NCBI GenBank assembly: GCA_004293445.1
Contig: RDYP01000007.1
Location: 121,933 to 185,932, forward strand
Reading direction: 5' to 3'
DNA length: 64,000 nt
Origin: Verrucomicrobiota bacterium
GTDB lineage: Bacteria > Verrucomicrobiota > Verrucomicrobiia > Verrucomicrobiales > Akkermansiaceae
Part shown: in pieces, positions 37,254 to 46,770 of the stretch
Layout: each line of letters opens with the position of its first letter
How positions within the stretch are numbered: the stretch's first letter is position 1
The notes under the pieces: model-generated
Told to the model about the DNA's origin: nothing
Seen by the model: the letters and a program-made list of their open reading frames with translations, nothing else
Database searches by the model: none
Program-made: the position numbers and the translations under genes

Positions 37254-38421
37254 TCAATGACGCCTTCCGTCTTCCCCACTCCAAAATCGGCTTTGAGAAA
37301 AAAAGATATACCACAGCAGCAATTGCCAAGCTAGAAGCAAAAACCGCTGAGATCCGCAGGAGCCACTTCATTAAGCTTCCATCTGCGGCACCGACGAAAT
37401 GCGAATACAAGTGATGAATTGGCTGGTGAAACAGATACCATTCATAACTGATAATCCCAAGCCAACGAAGCGGCCGTGCAGACAAGCCAAGGGACAACCA
37501 ATGCCGGGAGTCCAACACCAAAAGAATCATAAGACCCACCGCCCCAAGCTGGATAAAATATACGATTTTGGAAATGCCCCACGCCCCCCCCAAAAAAACA
37601 ACTGACCAAGCCTGAGCAATCATAGACAGGACGAGAATAATACACCCCATCACCGCCAGAGACGCAAAGTTACGACGGAGTCTTTGTGAAACTTCCAACC
37701 CGGCCAACACGACACCAAAGCCAAACCCAGCAAACAAAGATGGATACTTAGTATCAATCATCGGAATGAAGGATGGCCCCTCTCCTTGTGACTCCAAATG
37801 CATTAAATAACAACCCGGCGCCAAAAATACAGCAAAAAACATGAAGATCAAAACAAAGTTATAACTGAGAGACTTCGTCAAGAAAAACAAAATAGGAAGA
37901 GTGAGGTAAAAATGAACCTCAACAACAAGAGTCCACATCACCCCATTAAAATAGGGACTCACGGGTGCAAATAAGGGATACCCAATAATCCAGCGCCAAG
38001 CAGCATCCCAGGCATAGTCAACCCCGTATATCTTCGCGTAAATCGGAACGCAGAAAAAAATCGAAACGGCAAATGCCGGATAGATCTTCCAGAATCGCTT
38101 TGACATGTATCCTGGCGGCAATAGCGCCTGCTGCCCTTGCCGCTTTCTAACCCAAAAAGGCAATGAAATCAAGAATCCAGAGAGACCAAAAAACAACAAA
38201 ACACCACACCTTCCGGCCGAAAAAATTTCACCTATAAATTGATTTGCCGTTGACTGACTCTTACTAAAGGTCAGCAAATGACAAGCTATCACAAGCACAA
38301 TCGCAATACCCCTAAGCCCATCAATAACCTCATATTCTTTTTTCACCGCGTGGCTCGCCTGCCACCTAGACAACCAATCCGGGCCAAACCAAGACAAATT
38401 CATCATAAATTTTAATCGCAA
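37228..38421 (-). CDS. Acyltransferase family 3 (OafA/YrhL-like) membrane protein
   Basis: The 397 residues have about ten hydrophobic helices and the AT3 signature: YEVIDGLRGIAIVLVIACHL (with the catalytic His in the first helix), FFGLSGFLISLPFW, and YISKR/YMSKRFWKIYPAF (R/K-x10-H-type loop Arg). AT3 enzymes O-acetylate sugars of O-antigens or exopolysaccharides. The coding is AT-rich compared with the flanking genes. Its ATG directly follows the stop of the 38422 gene, so the two are in one operon. Confidence 0.88.
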   Translation of the reverse strand: MRLKFMMNLSWFGPDWLSRWQASHAVKKEYEVIDGLRGIAIVLVIACHLLTFSKSQSTANQFIGEIFSAGRCGVLLFFGLSGFLISLPFWVRKRQGQQALLPPGYMSKRFWKIYPAFAVSIFFCVPIYAKIYGVDYAWDAAWRWIIGYPLFAPVSPYFNGVMWTLVVEVHFYLTLPILFFLTKSLSYNFVLIFMFFAVFLAPGCYLMHLESQGEGPSFIPMIDTKYPSLFAGFGFGVVLAGLEVSQRLRRNFASLAVMGCIILVLSMIAQAWSVVFLGGAWGISKIVYFIQLGAVGLMILLVLDSRHWLSLGLSARPLRWLGIISYEWYLFHQPIHHLYSHFVGAADGSLMKWLLRISAVFASSLAIAAVVYLFFSKPILEWGRRKASLNVDRDLRK

Positions 38422-39471
38422 TTAATCCAAATCCAGCTTCCACTGACTCAACTTGATCGGGTGATAAAAAAGCACGCCCTCTTTCCAGTTCTTAATCAGT
38501 GAGGACACAGAACCATGATTCCGCTCAAAGATTTCCTGAGGAGATCCCTCGAACCTGCCATCCAACATATCGCCAGCATCCGATTGAACAATGTGGTCTA
38601 CCGTGAATGCCATGGCAGTCGGGATAGCCACCTCGACCATCACGCGCCCCCCTGCCAGAACCCCCGACATGTGACAAAACTCTTTAAACCGGGAGGCGGG
38701 TAACACGAACATATCCACATACGCCCACAACAATGGATATTCCGGCTCCTCACCCCTCTTTGCGATCCTCTTGGCATTCTCTTCAATAAAATCTTCCCAA
38801 CCTACCTTGCGCCCGAAGAAGCCACGAAACGCTCGCGTCAACTTGAAGCGCAATGCTAAAATAGACGAACTAAGATAAGATCGCATTAGCTGCATAGGAA
38901 AAGGACTAATGCAACCGCGCAAGGCGTGCACCAACACACTCCGGGTATACCCTTGCCTCCAGTCGATCCCATGTCTTTCTAGTAGCCTTCGTGCGGTCTC
39001 CAAATCCGGCATGAATTTCCGAAACTCGCAGGCCGGGGTTGGGAAGTTGAGCTTTCCAACCTGCTTCAGGGCCCACGGCCACGTAAAGAATGACTTGTTA
39101 TCAATTACTCGGAGAAAAGGAACAAAAGCACTATTTGGGCCAACGTTCAATTTCTCAAGGATATTACATTCGTTCAAATCCTGGCGAATGATCATGTCGT
39201 CAGCAACAAAGATAAAATGACTATAACACTTGGACGCGAGCCGATCATAGGCCTGCGTGATATAATTATTGAACTGATGACTAGAATCGTAAACACCAAT
39301 TACCCGGGGGCTGTCGCCCTGATAAAATGGCATCAAATGATACACATCAGAAAACTTACCCTTGTAAAGCCTCTCGATTTTCTCGATATTCCTCTCGTAA
39401 TTGTGATTGTAGATAACAACCAGACACACCCCCGGAGCCGCGGAAGCCGATGACAATTCTGAATCAATCAT
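38422..39471 (-). CDS. Uncharacterised glycosyltransferase-like protein
   Basis: I do not recognise a named family. The 349 residues start with a Rossmann-like strand (GVCLVVIYNHNYERNIEKIE), followed by MPFYQGDSPRVIGVYDSSHQ, then SHFIFVADDMIIRQDLNECN, where VADDM looks like a GT-A DXD metal site. The C-terminal half (MLDGRFEGSPQEIFERNHGS, HPIKLSQWK) is not typical. The coding is AT-rich. The context (acyltransferase after, GT4 before) makes a nucleotide-sugar-dependent role plausible. Confidence 0.6.
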   Translation of the reverse strand: MIDSELSSASAAPGVCLVVIYNHNYERNIEKIERLYKGKFSDVYHLMPFYQGDSPRVIGVYDSSHQFNNYITQAYDRLASKCYSHFIFVADDMIIRQDLNECNILEKLNVGPNSAFVPFLRVIDNKSFFTWPWALKQVGKLNFPTPACEFRKFMPDLETARRLLERHGIDWRQGYTRSVLVHALRGCISPFPMQLMRSYLSSSILALRFKLTRAFRGFFGRKVGWEDFIEENAKRIAKRGEEPEYPLLWAYVDMFVLPASRFKEFCHMSGVLAGGRVMVEVAIPTAMAFTVDHIVQSDAGDMLDGRFEGSPQEIFERNHGSVSSLIKNWKEGVLFYHPIKLSQWKLDLD

Positions 39472-39480
39472 AAAATAAAG

Positions 39481-40674
39481 CTAGATTCGGACAGATGGCT
39501 CCGACATGAGCTCAACGACCCGACGGGCCACCTCAGGGGAAGAAAACCAGCGCCTCCAATACTGGGAGATTTTCGACGGATCTCGACGCCGCTCCTCCCA
39601 TGCCTTCAGTTCGGAAAGGACCGCCTCGGCATGCGCCTCAATGGAGTCGTCTGCAGCCGCAGTCCCATCACCCTGGGAAATTGCCCAATAGAGTCCGGGC
39701 ACCGCTGGGGTGCCCAAACCGGCAACCGAGCAGCCCGCACACAAGGCCTCAACCACTGGCAAGGGAACTCCTTCCTCCACCGAGGGACAGTAGAGAATCC
39801 GACTGCTCCCAACCGAATCCATCACCTCCCGGCTCGGCCTGACCCCCTGAATTGACACACGAGCCCTTAACTCAGGATCCAATTGCGAGTGCCACTGCTC
39901 GATAGCAGGTATCAAGCGACCGTAGACCTCGAAGGTTACCGTCGCGTGGCGACGAAGAACCATCTCGACGACTCGGATGAGCACCTGTGGCCGCTTGTGG
40001 CGCAAGGCGTCCCACCTTGCCACCGCCACCACATTGGGTCGGCGCTCCAAGAACTCAGAAACCGCGGGGATCTCCGGGATGGCATACCCAAGGACGAGCG
40101 GCATTGAACGAACCTCAACCCAAGGAAAGAGCCGCGCGACGTGCAAACACCGCTCCATCGTCTTGGGGGTCTGGAATGCAGCCACGTGGGGGATCCCCAT
40201 TTGCACGCTCCTTTGATAATGAGCACGGATCCCTTTGATCGCCAACAGCACGACCCGCGCCCCCGTCCCGACGAAGCGCGCAGCAGCGTTTCCGATGAAC
40301 TTCCCCTTGCGCCAGAGTATCCGAGGCTTTGCAAAATGATCGGCATAGGGGAAGGGATCCCCGTTGCAGTCGAAAAGTGCACAGGTGCGGATTCCCGCAG
40401 CGCGCGCTGCCTGGATCACTGGGCTATGCTCGGCGAATCCCCAAGCGATGAAGACAACGCCGTCGATCCCAAGCGACTTCCACCAAGTTGGATCGATGAA
40501 CTCGTCAGCATTGGCGCGAATGACATCGGGCGGATCCATCCCGTCGCGCGCCGGCATCACAACACGACTTTCGCCCCCTAGTGCTTGCAGCGCACGACAG
40601 AGCAAGCCCGAGTCCCGCGCAAAAAACGCAGCGTCCGCCTCAAACGGCATCAAGGCGCAAGTATAAATCTTCAT
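39481..40674 (-). CDS. Glycosyltransferase family 4 (paralogue of the one at 16.4 kb)
   Basis: The 397 residues start MKIYTCALMPFEADAAFFAR and share FFARDSGLLCRALQALGGES, VVMP and the WWKSLGIDGVVFIAWG segment with the gene at 16437-17681. The donor half has VVAVARWDALRHKRPQVLIR and the E-x7-E box SVEEGVPLPVVEALCAGCSV. The frame extends five codons to 40689; the ATG at 40674 is preferred because its product begins MKIYT, a normal first strand. Confidence 0.83.
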   Translation of the reverse strand: MKIYTCALMPFEADAAFFARDSGLLCRALQALGGESRVVMPARDGMDPPDVIRANADEFIDPTWWKSLGIDGVVFIAWGFAEHSPVIQAARAAGIRTCALFDCNGDPFPYADHFAKPRILWRKGKFIGNAAARFVGTGARVVLLAIKGIRAHYQRSVQMGIPHVAAFQTPKTMERCLHVARLFPWVEVRSMPLVLGYAIPEIPAVSEFLERRPNVVAVARWDALRHKRPQVLIRVVEMVLRRHATVTFEVYGRLIPAIEQWHSQLDPELRARVSIQGVRPSREVMDSVGSSRILYCPSVEEGVPLPVVEALCAGCSVAGLGTPAVPGLYWAISQGDGTAAADDSIEAHAEAVLSELKAWEERRRDPSKISQYWRRWFSSPEVARRVVELMSEPSVRI

Positions 40675-40761
40675 CAGGGATTCAGGCATGGGTTCACAAG
40701 GAAACGCCTAGGAACAAAGCAATCCACTAAAGTTTGAGAACTGATGCAAAAAGCGGATGGA

Positions 40762-41607
40762 TTATTCGACGATCGGCCTGCCAAACCTGACCTTGCTTCG
40801 GGTAATCTGCTCGATCCACTCGATCGGCCGAACCGCCGCGCACAGCAGGCGGCCGCCTTGACTTGGACAGGAGGGGAGCGCCCCAAAATGGAACCGCGAG
40901 ACTTGCGACGGGTGGCGGGTATCGATCGAGGGCTTCGCCTCTCCGATCGATAGCCCGCGGATGCCGGCGGCGAGACAGCCAAGGCTCAACAGAGCCTGAT
41001 CGTGGCGATGAGCACGAAACCCGGGATGCTCTGCAATGCCGCCCCGGCTGGGATCATCGCTAACCCATTCCCTTCGAGAACAGGCATCAAGCCAACTTGC
41101 CGCGAAGTCGCGGCTTTGTGGTCCCGCCCGCCACAGGGAGAAACTGGCTTGAATCGGAGCTGCCGCAAGCACCTCGGGACGATCCATTCCCGTAGCAACC
41201 AGCACCCCACGCTTGATCCATGCGAGATTGGGCCCGTCCCAAGGAATTTCGACTCCAGGCATCACGTCCTGGCCCTGTTCATCCATCCAATCGAGGTAAG
41301 GGTGTAGCGGCTGGTCGAGTAACTTGAAGGGGTAGAGGCGGCCCACGTCGCAGTAGAGAACCAAGTCGCCATCGGCGATCTCCCGCAGTTTGGCATCGAT
41401 AATAAAGGGCTTCCACGCCCAAAAGCCTGAACCGCGTTCGCTCAAATTAATAGTTTTGCAGCGGTCTTCGAAACCAGCAACACGCAGACAGGAAGGGCTC
41501 CACGTGCTCACCGTATCAACGACACCATTGAGCCGCGCCGAAAAGCCTAAAAGTAACTGGCGCAAGCGAAAGCGCTGCGTCGCATAACATACGAGGTGAA
41601 TGGTCAT
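40762..41607 (-). CDS. Uncharacterised glycosyltransferase-like protein
   Basis: The 281 residues begin MTIHLVCYATQRFRLRQLLL and contain GSGFWAWKPFIIDAKLREIA then DGDLVLYCDVGRLYPFK. A G-[YF]-W-x-W-K-P segment followed by a D-x-G or D-V-G strand is a pattern I associate with capsule/O-antigen loci proteins of unassigned GT-A type. No other domain is visible. The GT4 gene follows 87 bases downstream. The 100-base gap to the next upstream gene is AT-rich and empty. Confidence 0.6.
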   Translation of the reverse strand: MTIHLVCYATQRFRLRQLLLGFSARLNGVVDTVSTWSPSCLRVAGFEDRCKTINLSERGSGFWAWKPFIIDAKLREIADGDLVLYCDVGRLYPFKLLDQPLHPYLDWMDEQGQDVMPGVEIPWDGPNLAWIKRGVLVATGMDRPEVLAAAPIQASFSLWRAGPQSRDFAASWLDACSRREWVSDDPSRGGIAEHPGFRAHRHDQALLSLGCLAAGIRGLSIGEAKPSIDTRHPSQVSRFHFGALPSCPSQGGRLLCAAVRPIEWIEQITRSKVRFGRPIVE

Positions 41608-41709
41608 TTAACTGAAATAGCAAAGATTAAAAATAATCTTAATTCACCATCGCTCGACCATCAAGATGAAAAAACTTAACGAAAACAGGATAATCGCGGG
41701 CCATTTAAA

Positions 41710-42852
41710 TCAAAGCCCGGAGATTAATTCACGATATATCTCAAGATGTCGTTCAGCCACCACATGAGGATGATACCGTAATTCAACATCACGAGATGCT
41801 GACTGAGGGGTAGGAGCCCCTGCGTCAAGCCAACGCAAAACGCCTGTGCCCAAGGACTCAAAATTTTCGTGCAGCTCGGCCCCTTCGATGCCACTAGCGA
41901 TATCAACGATTCCACCAAGGTTTGATCCGAAGAACTTCAATCCACGCGCCAGCCCCTCAGCCACAACCAAGCCAAATGCTTCCTCTGAAGGGAAATGAAT
42001 TAACCCATCAGCGCAATCCATTACATTTATCAAGGCATCAAGCCCAAGGAAACCTACATACTCAGCAAATCCTTCTTTCTCCGCCACCCTTATTTCCCGG
42101 GAAAACATTTTTCCATACTCCGTAGATTCAGAAAGCGCCCCGACGAAAACCAGCTTGAATTCCCGCCCTGCTTGCCTCACCTTTCGGAGGCAGCGAAGGA
42201 TTTCAAGTTGCCGCTTCAAGGGGTAAATTAGACCAACATTAAGAAGGACCGGGACTGCATTATTTCTAACATCGGGCTGTTCTCGAAAGAACTCAGCTCG
42301 GACGGCATTCGGCACTAGCCATGTTTTTCTAGCCGATACCTGAGCAAGATTTTCGGTATGCTCCGAATTACAAAAGACACCATTGGTCCGACTAAGTGCG
42401 TGCTTCTCTAAAATTGACGCAGCCGCGCCAAAAAGCCAGTTCCCATGATGGCCCAAGCGCTGAATCCGTCCCATATTACCATGCAATGTCACGACGTTAG
42501 GATAACCGGAATAAACGGCCGCGATGGCACACTCTTTCTCTGTCCCCTGGCCATGGACGACATCTGGAGCAATCTGCGTTAGGAGTGCCCGCACAGCACG
42601 TGCACAGCCCTGATACCCTGTACGAATCCATCCCAACTTGGGAACAACAAGGGAATGATAAAAAATATTGTCATTTAATTTGCCGGGAGAGCTCACTTCT
42701 TGCCTTAAACAAGAAACTACGTGGACCTCAGCATTACGTATCCCAGCAAATCCCTGAAGCAACGCCTCCGGTGCTGTGCCGAAGAGTGGGGCGCGACATT
42801 CAAAATCTCCATACAACTGCCGATTATCGCTAGTTAATTGAACAATTTTCAT
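41710..42852 (-). CDS. Glycosyltransferase family 4
   Basis: The 380 residues begin MKIVQLTSDNRQLYGDFECR; LTQIAPDVVHGQGTEKECAI and NVVTLHGNMGRIQRLGHHGN mark the N-terminal half, and PVLLNVGLIYPLKRQLEILR with the E-x7-E box FPSEEAFGLVVAEGLARGLK the donor half. All sites are intact. The frame extends to 42867 but MKIVQLTSD is the natural start. Coding is AT-rich compared with 30-36 kb. Confidence 0.86.
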   Translation of the reverse strand: MKIVQLTSDNRQLYGDFECRAPLFGTAPEALLQGFAGIRNAEVHVVSCLRQEVSSPGKLNDNIFYHSLVVPKLGWIRTGYQGCARAVRALLTQIAPDVVHGQGTEKECAIAAVYSGYPNVVTLHGNMGRIQRLGHHGNWLFGAAASILEKHALSRTNGVFCNSEHTENLAQVSARKTWLVPNAVRAEFFREQPDVRNNAVPVLLNVGLIYPLKRQLEILRCLRKVRQAGREFKLVFVGALSESTEYGKMFSREIRVAEKEGFAEYVGFLGLDALINVMDCADGLIHFPSEEAFGLVVAEGLARGLKFFGSNLGGIVDIASGIEGAELHENFESLGTGVLRWLDAGAPTPQSASRDVELRYHPHVVAERHLEIYRELISGL

Positions 42853-43089
42853 TGAATGAAAAATCACACTTGATTAACTAAGGCGATATAACGATCAATG
42901 CACCTTAACCCGGATGGCCGCGCAAGCTCAACCAAATAGCGACCCGACCTGAGAACAAGCGAATCAATCAACGTTCAAAATTGCGAAGTTCCATAATAGG
43001 CCGTCTAATAATATTAATTTTAGGCCAGGACTAAGCCTTGCGAAGAAACAACATCACCCTAACGCAAGCGCTGATCCGCTTCACAAATA
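42853..43089 (-). other. AT-rich gap with a possible gene remnant
   Basis: There is no complete gene. On the minus strand a stop-to-stop stretch (42867-42977) of 37 codons ends RPSGLRCIDRYIALVNQV just before the GT4 gene. It has no ATG, so it may be the end of a lost gene. Confidence 0.3.
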
Positions 43090-44643
43090 TCACCCCAGCT
43101 TTTTCAAATAAGATGCATTGAAAAGCCTTGATATTACGCTTTTTGCCAGTCTATGTATTTCTATCCTCAAGCAAGGCTCAACGCCAATAAACCAAGATGC
43201 AGGAACTACAACCCCACAAATTAGAGAGAACCCCCAAAGGAGATGTGCGGCCGGACCCACATCCCCGGTAATCAAAAACCAGTTCAACAAGAACAAAATC
43301 GTCACAAGACCCATAATTACCAAAGGCCGAAAGAACCACCCAGTAACCCGCCGCCACGAGACTCCAAAATAGCTCGAAGTCCGGATAATGCCGTAAAATC
43401 CACTGATCCCAGCATTACAAACCAAAGTAGCCAATAACATTCCCGAGAACCCCAGTCGGGGCACGAGAATTAGAGAAATCAAAACAAACGCCCCCCCCTC
43501 AACCAAAAATATATACTTCATCCCACGAATATGTTTGGTAACGCCAACCAAAATTAAATGACATCTTGTCGAGGAGATACTAAAAAATGTCATTGCGAGT
43601 AGCAAATTGTTCAATAAGCTCCACCGAATACGCCCAGAGGTCCAGATTTCCATAAAGGCCCCATTGCATAGCGCAATTGCACTGCTCCCTATGACCGCTG
43701 CCACCGCTGTTATGCCCACTAAATCTCGAAACCGAACTTGCATTCCCTTGAATTCTTGACGAACCATCATTTCCGCAAGACTTCCGGCTGCGGAATCCAT
43801 GATTCTTGCCACGAATTGATGACACATTGCAAATATCTTAGTGGCAATCGCCCAGATCGTAGCTGCCTCCACGCCCATCAACCGGCTGATCACAACAAGC
43901 TGACTAGCGGAAGCTAGTTGGTTGCCTAGATTCATCAGGAAAAGCCCACTCCCGAACTTGAACAGATCTCGAAAAACTTGGCCATCGAAGTGCCCGCGGT
44001 GCTGCCTAGTAGGGTAAAATCCATAGCGACGGCAAAACACATATATTGAAAAAGTGCTAAGAAAAGAACTTGCCGCGGTGGCTACGATTAAACTATTGAG
44101 ATGCCAGCCGAAATGAAACCCAACCCAGAGCACGAAAAATCCGCCAGCCATACTAACAATACTTGAAACGTTATTTAAATCGAGGCGCTGGTGACACCAT
44201 AACGGAGAGGTAAGCGAACCGAAGGAAAGTCGTAAACCTCCAAGCACGGCCTGCCCGGTCATCAAGATTGCAAAGGATTGGTGTAGGTGTTTTGGTAGAT
44301 CTAACCATACAGGCGCAAAACAGGCCAAAATCAGGCCTGCGATGGCAATGAATATCCCTTGAATCACGAAGACCCTCCCACCAGTGCGAAGAATGCTCCC
44401 ATACATTCCAGTCTCCATATGATCTTTGTGGTCAGACAAAGACCGAGCAACAGCCCCCCCCATTCCGAGTTCCAGCAGCATCAAATAGCCGGAAAGCTGG
44501 GTGACCAATGCCCAAAGCCCGAACTCTTCCTTGTTCAAATAGTGAAGAGCCAACGGCACTGAGGCCAAGGTATACAAAATATTTACACCGGTTGCCGCAT
44601 AACTCGAAAACAGACCGGCAACAAAGCGCTTGGAACGAGACAT
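43090..44643 (-). CDS. Polysaccharide flippase (Wzx-like, MOP superfamily)
   Basis: The 517 residues comprise about 12-14 hydrophobic helices. The start MSRSKRFVAGLFSSYAATGV and NILYTLASVPLALHYLNKEE, plus FGLWALVTQLSGYLMLLELG, are typical of the Wzx/RfbX-like branch of the MOP/MATE superfamily, which moves lipid-linked oligosaccharides across the inner membrane. The YLNKEEFGLW segment in helix 2 is a good family marker. It sits between the polymerase-like gene and the glycosyltransferases, as expected for a Wzx/Wzy-type locus. Coding is AT-rich. Confidence 0.88.
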   Translation of the reverse strand: MSRSKRFVAGLFSSYAATGVNILYTLASVPLALHYLNKEEFGLWALVTQLSGYLMLLELGMGGAVARSLSDHKDHMETGMYGSILRTGGRVFVIQGIFIAIAGLILACFAPVWLDLPKHLHQSFAILMTGQAVLGGLRLSFGSLTSPLWCHQRLDLNNVSSIVSMAGGFFVLWVGFHFGWHLNSLIVATAASSFLSTFSIYVFCRRYGFYPTRQHRGHFDGQVFRDLFKFGSGLFLMNLGNQLASASQLVVISRLMGVEAATIWAIATKIFAMCHQFVARIMDSAAGSLAEMMVRQEFKGMQVRFRDLVGITAVAAVIGSSAIALCNGAFMEIWTSGRIRWSLLNNLLLAMTFFSISSTRCHLILVGVTKHIRGMKYIFLVEGGAFVLISLILVPRLGFSGMLLATLVCNAGISGFYGIIRTSSYFGVSWRRVTGWFFRPLVIMGLVTILFLLNWFLITGDVGPAAHLLWGFSLICGVVVPASWFIGVEPCLRIEIHRLAKSVISRLFNASYLKKLG

Positions 44644-44939
44644 TGGCGAGAAATAAGCAGGGTGATTCGTGCGCTAAATCCAGAAATCTTAGTTGCCACA
44701 AATTGCTTTGGCGCACGTGTCGCAACGAAATCGAGAGAAATTGAACGAAAAAATAGAAAGAGGCGATTAGATCCGTGGGGGCCTCGGATCAAAGAGACTT
44801 TATTTTGAGCAAGATTAGAAATGGCCAATCTTTGGGCAATTGCACCCCGCCTCGCAGGCGCAATTTTTCATGTGTGATTCTTCATCGATATTTGAGACCT
44901 GCATCAAAAATCATTACTCGCCCTAAATATGATCGAATA
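44644..44939. other. AT-rich noncoding gap with a hairpin and T tract (plus sense)
   Basis: No gene is evident. At about 44838-44867 AATTG and CAATT flank CGCCT-CGC-AGGCG, followed by TTTTT on the plus strand. As the surrounding genes are on the minus strand, it does not terminate them. A promoter for the flippase gene could lie here; none is distinct. Confidence 0.4.
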
Positions 44940-46430
44940 CTACCATACAATGCGGGGCGTCGGCAGATTATTCTGAAGCAAGCGCAGCATACCGCACGAC
45001 ATCAAGAAACTTGCCGCAGCCATTTTAAAGTCTCCGAAAATAAGAACAAAGAAAATTGGCGCCCAAAGAAGAGGGATGCCAAAAAAGAGCGCTATGGGGA
45101 ACCATTCCGTTTTCCGACAGGATACGATTTGCCGATGGGCGATTATTGCCAAACGAATCTGGGCAAGGACGAAGAAAACCAGTCCTACATAACCAACCAC
45201 CCGCACACTGGAAACAGGACCGCTGTGGTAGTCGCCTGACGCAAGAATACTCTCGCGGTGGGCATCAAAGCCTGAGACGCCCACCCCTGTGTCTTGACCG
45301 GACATTTGATACTGCAATTCCCGGGCAGAGAAGCCGAGCCCATCTCCCAGCCACTTGTTGGAGATCCAGCGGTCGGTAAAAAGAACCTCGCGCCAAATCT
45401 CGAAGCGCCATTCGCTGGACCCTTTGGCGTCGCCCACGTAGCGCTCCTCCCAGGTGCCTGGGAGGAAGGACAGGGCGCGCTGGGTGTTCGGTGGCAGAGG
45501 GCTCGTCAGGTTGATCAGGGCGAGAAGCGCAAGCCCGACCACTCCCACCAAAGCCGAGGCCATAACCTGAATCCCGCCGCCCCGGTAGCAGAGACCGACG
45601 AAGTAAGTGAGGCCCACCATGGCTACGGAATTCCGGAACCCGCTCAGGGTCGCCGCGGCCAATGATAGCAGGACGAGTGGAGCCCATAAGGGATGAAAAC
45701 AGGCCCTCAGTGGAGACTTGAACGAACTGACCCAAAGCGAGAGATTCTGGGCAAGGGTCACCAAAGAGCTTTCCCGGGTCGCCTGACCACTGTCAACCTC
45801 TTGGCCGAATGTCGTGTAGTCTACCTCCGCCGAGGCATACTGAGCACCGGTCCAATAGGCTACCGAGGGCACGAAGCGACCAAGAGCAGCAACGAAGAAA
45901 TTCAGAATCCCACCGAGGATCGAGAGCCTCAACGCTGTCCGTAGCTCGCTTGGCGATACCTTAAGGCCGGCTAAGAGGGCGGCGGCGACGAAGGTGAGGG
46001 CGAAGATAAAGTACGCCTTCCCGCCGACGGTAGCGCCACCGAAGATGTTCACCCCGACCGGGTTTCGCAGGTAGGCTTGGGCCACTAGGGCAGCGAGCCC
46101 GGCACACCAGAACTCGAGCTCCGTCCACTTGAGCTGAAATGGGAGCTTCCGAGTGAGCAGCAAAAGAATCGAGAATGCGATGACCAGCACCTGCGCTAGG
46201 AGCAGCGACGACGGGAGACCGGGAAGGCGAAGCGTCAGCCCCAGAGCGCCGAGGAAAGGAAGCAAGAGCCAGATCTTGCGCCCGAGCAAAAGACAAACCG
46301 CAAAGCCCACGCCGCCGAGCACCCATAGAACCGTCTCCATCTGGGCAGTGGCGGCAGAAATACCGAGGTAGAGCGCCGCGAAAATCGCGACCACGACGAT
46401 CAGGACAGCTTTGATCTTGGAGGATTCCAT
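44940..46430 (-). CDS. Wzy-like polysaccharide polymerase/O-antigen ligase-family membrane protein
   Basis: The 496 residues are mostly hydrophobic, with about ten helices, and a large periplasmic loop near 340-410 (SSEWRFEIWREVLFTDRWIS, NKWLGDGLGFS, GDYHSGPVSSVRVVGYVG). GSSEWRFEIWREV...GDGLG followed by a loop His and a late VVGYVGLV is the pattern of O-antigen ligase/Wzy_C-type proteins. It lies beside the flippase, so polymerisation of its substrate is likely. Start ATG 46430 (MESSKIKAVLIVVVAIFAAL). Confidence 0.75.
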   Translation of the reverse strand: MESSKIKAVLIVVVAIFAALYLGISAATAQMETVLWVLGGVGFAVCLLLGRKIWLLLPFLGALGLTLRLPGLPSSLLLAQVLVIAFSILLLLTRKLPFQLKWTELEFWCAGLAALVAQAYLRNPVGVNIFGGATVGGKAYFIFALTFVAAALLAGLKVSPSELRTALRLSILGGILNFFVAALGRFVPSVAYWTGAQYASAEVDYTTFGQEVDSGQATRESSLVTLAQNLSLWVSSFKSPLRACFHPLWAPLVLLSLAAATLSGFRNSVAMVGLTYFVGLCYRGGGIQVMASALVGVVGLALLALINLTSPLPPNTQRALSFLPGTWEERYVGDAKGSSEWRFEIWREVLFTDRWISNKWLGDGLGFSARELQYQMSGQDTGVGVSGFDAHRESILASGDYHSGPVSSVRVVGYVGLVFFVLAQIRLAIIAHRQIVSCRKTEWFPIALFFGIPLLWAPIFFVLIFGDFKMAAASFLMSCGMLRLLQNNLPTPRIVW

Positions 46431-46502
46431 GGAAAAGAGATTTGCCCGCGAATCGGGCTAAAAGATTTGAATTGGCGTTAAACCCGTGTGGCAGAGGCGA
46501 AT

Positions 46503-46658
46503 TCAAGTAGCCGCGACGGCTTGGGGGCCGCTTCTGGCAGCCTTGAAGCGCCGGATCAATCCGAACGCGACCGCCAACCATACAAAGAGAGAGACGAGCG
46601 AGGCGGCTTCGATTACGGCCGCGATGGGGAAGAGGCGAAGACGGTCGTGGAAAAAAGT
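46503..46658 (-). pseudogene. Possible remnant of a membrane-protein C-terminus
   Basis: A stop-to-stop minus-strand frame of 51 codons without a usable start encodes FPIAAVIEAASLVSLF then VWLAVAFGLIRRFKAARSG: one hydrophobic helix followed by basic residues. It lies in the 340-base gap between the YfhO-like and polymerase-like genes. It could be the tail of a lost gene; the rest of the gap shows nothing. Confidence 0.25.
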
Positions 46659-46770
46659 TCAGACTGAAAGCCGATTGGCCTCAAAGAAGGCCTGTTTCGG
46701 CTGCGAACCGTTTAAGCCGCAGCACCTCGAATTCGACTGCTTACGATTAAAGTAGGAATGCTTTCAAGAT

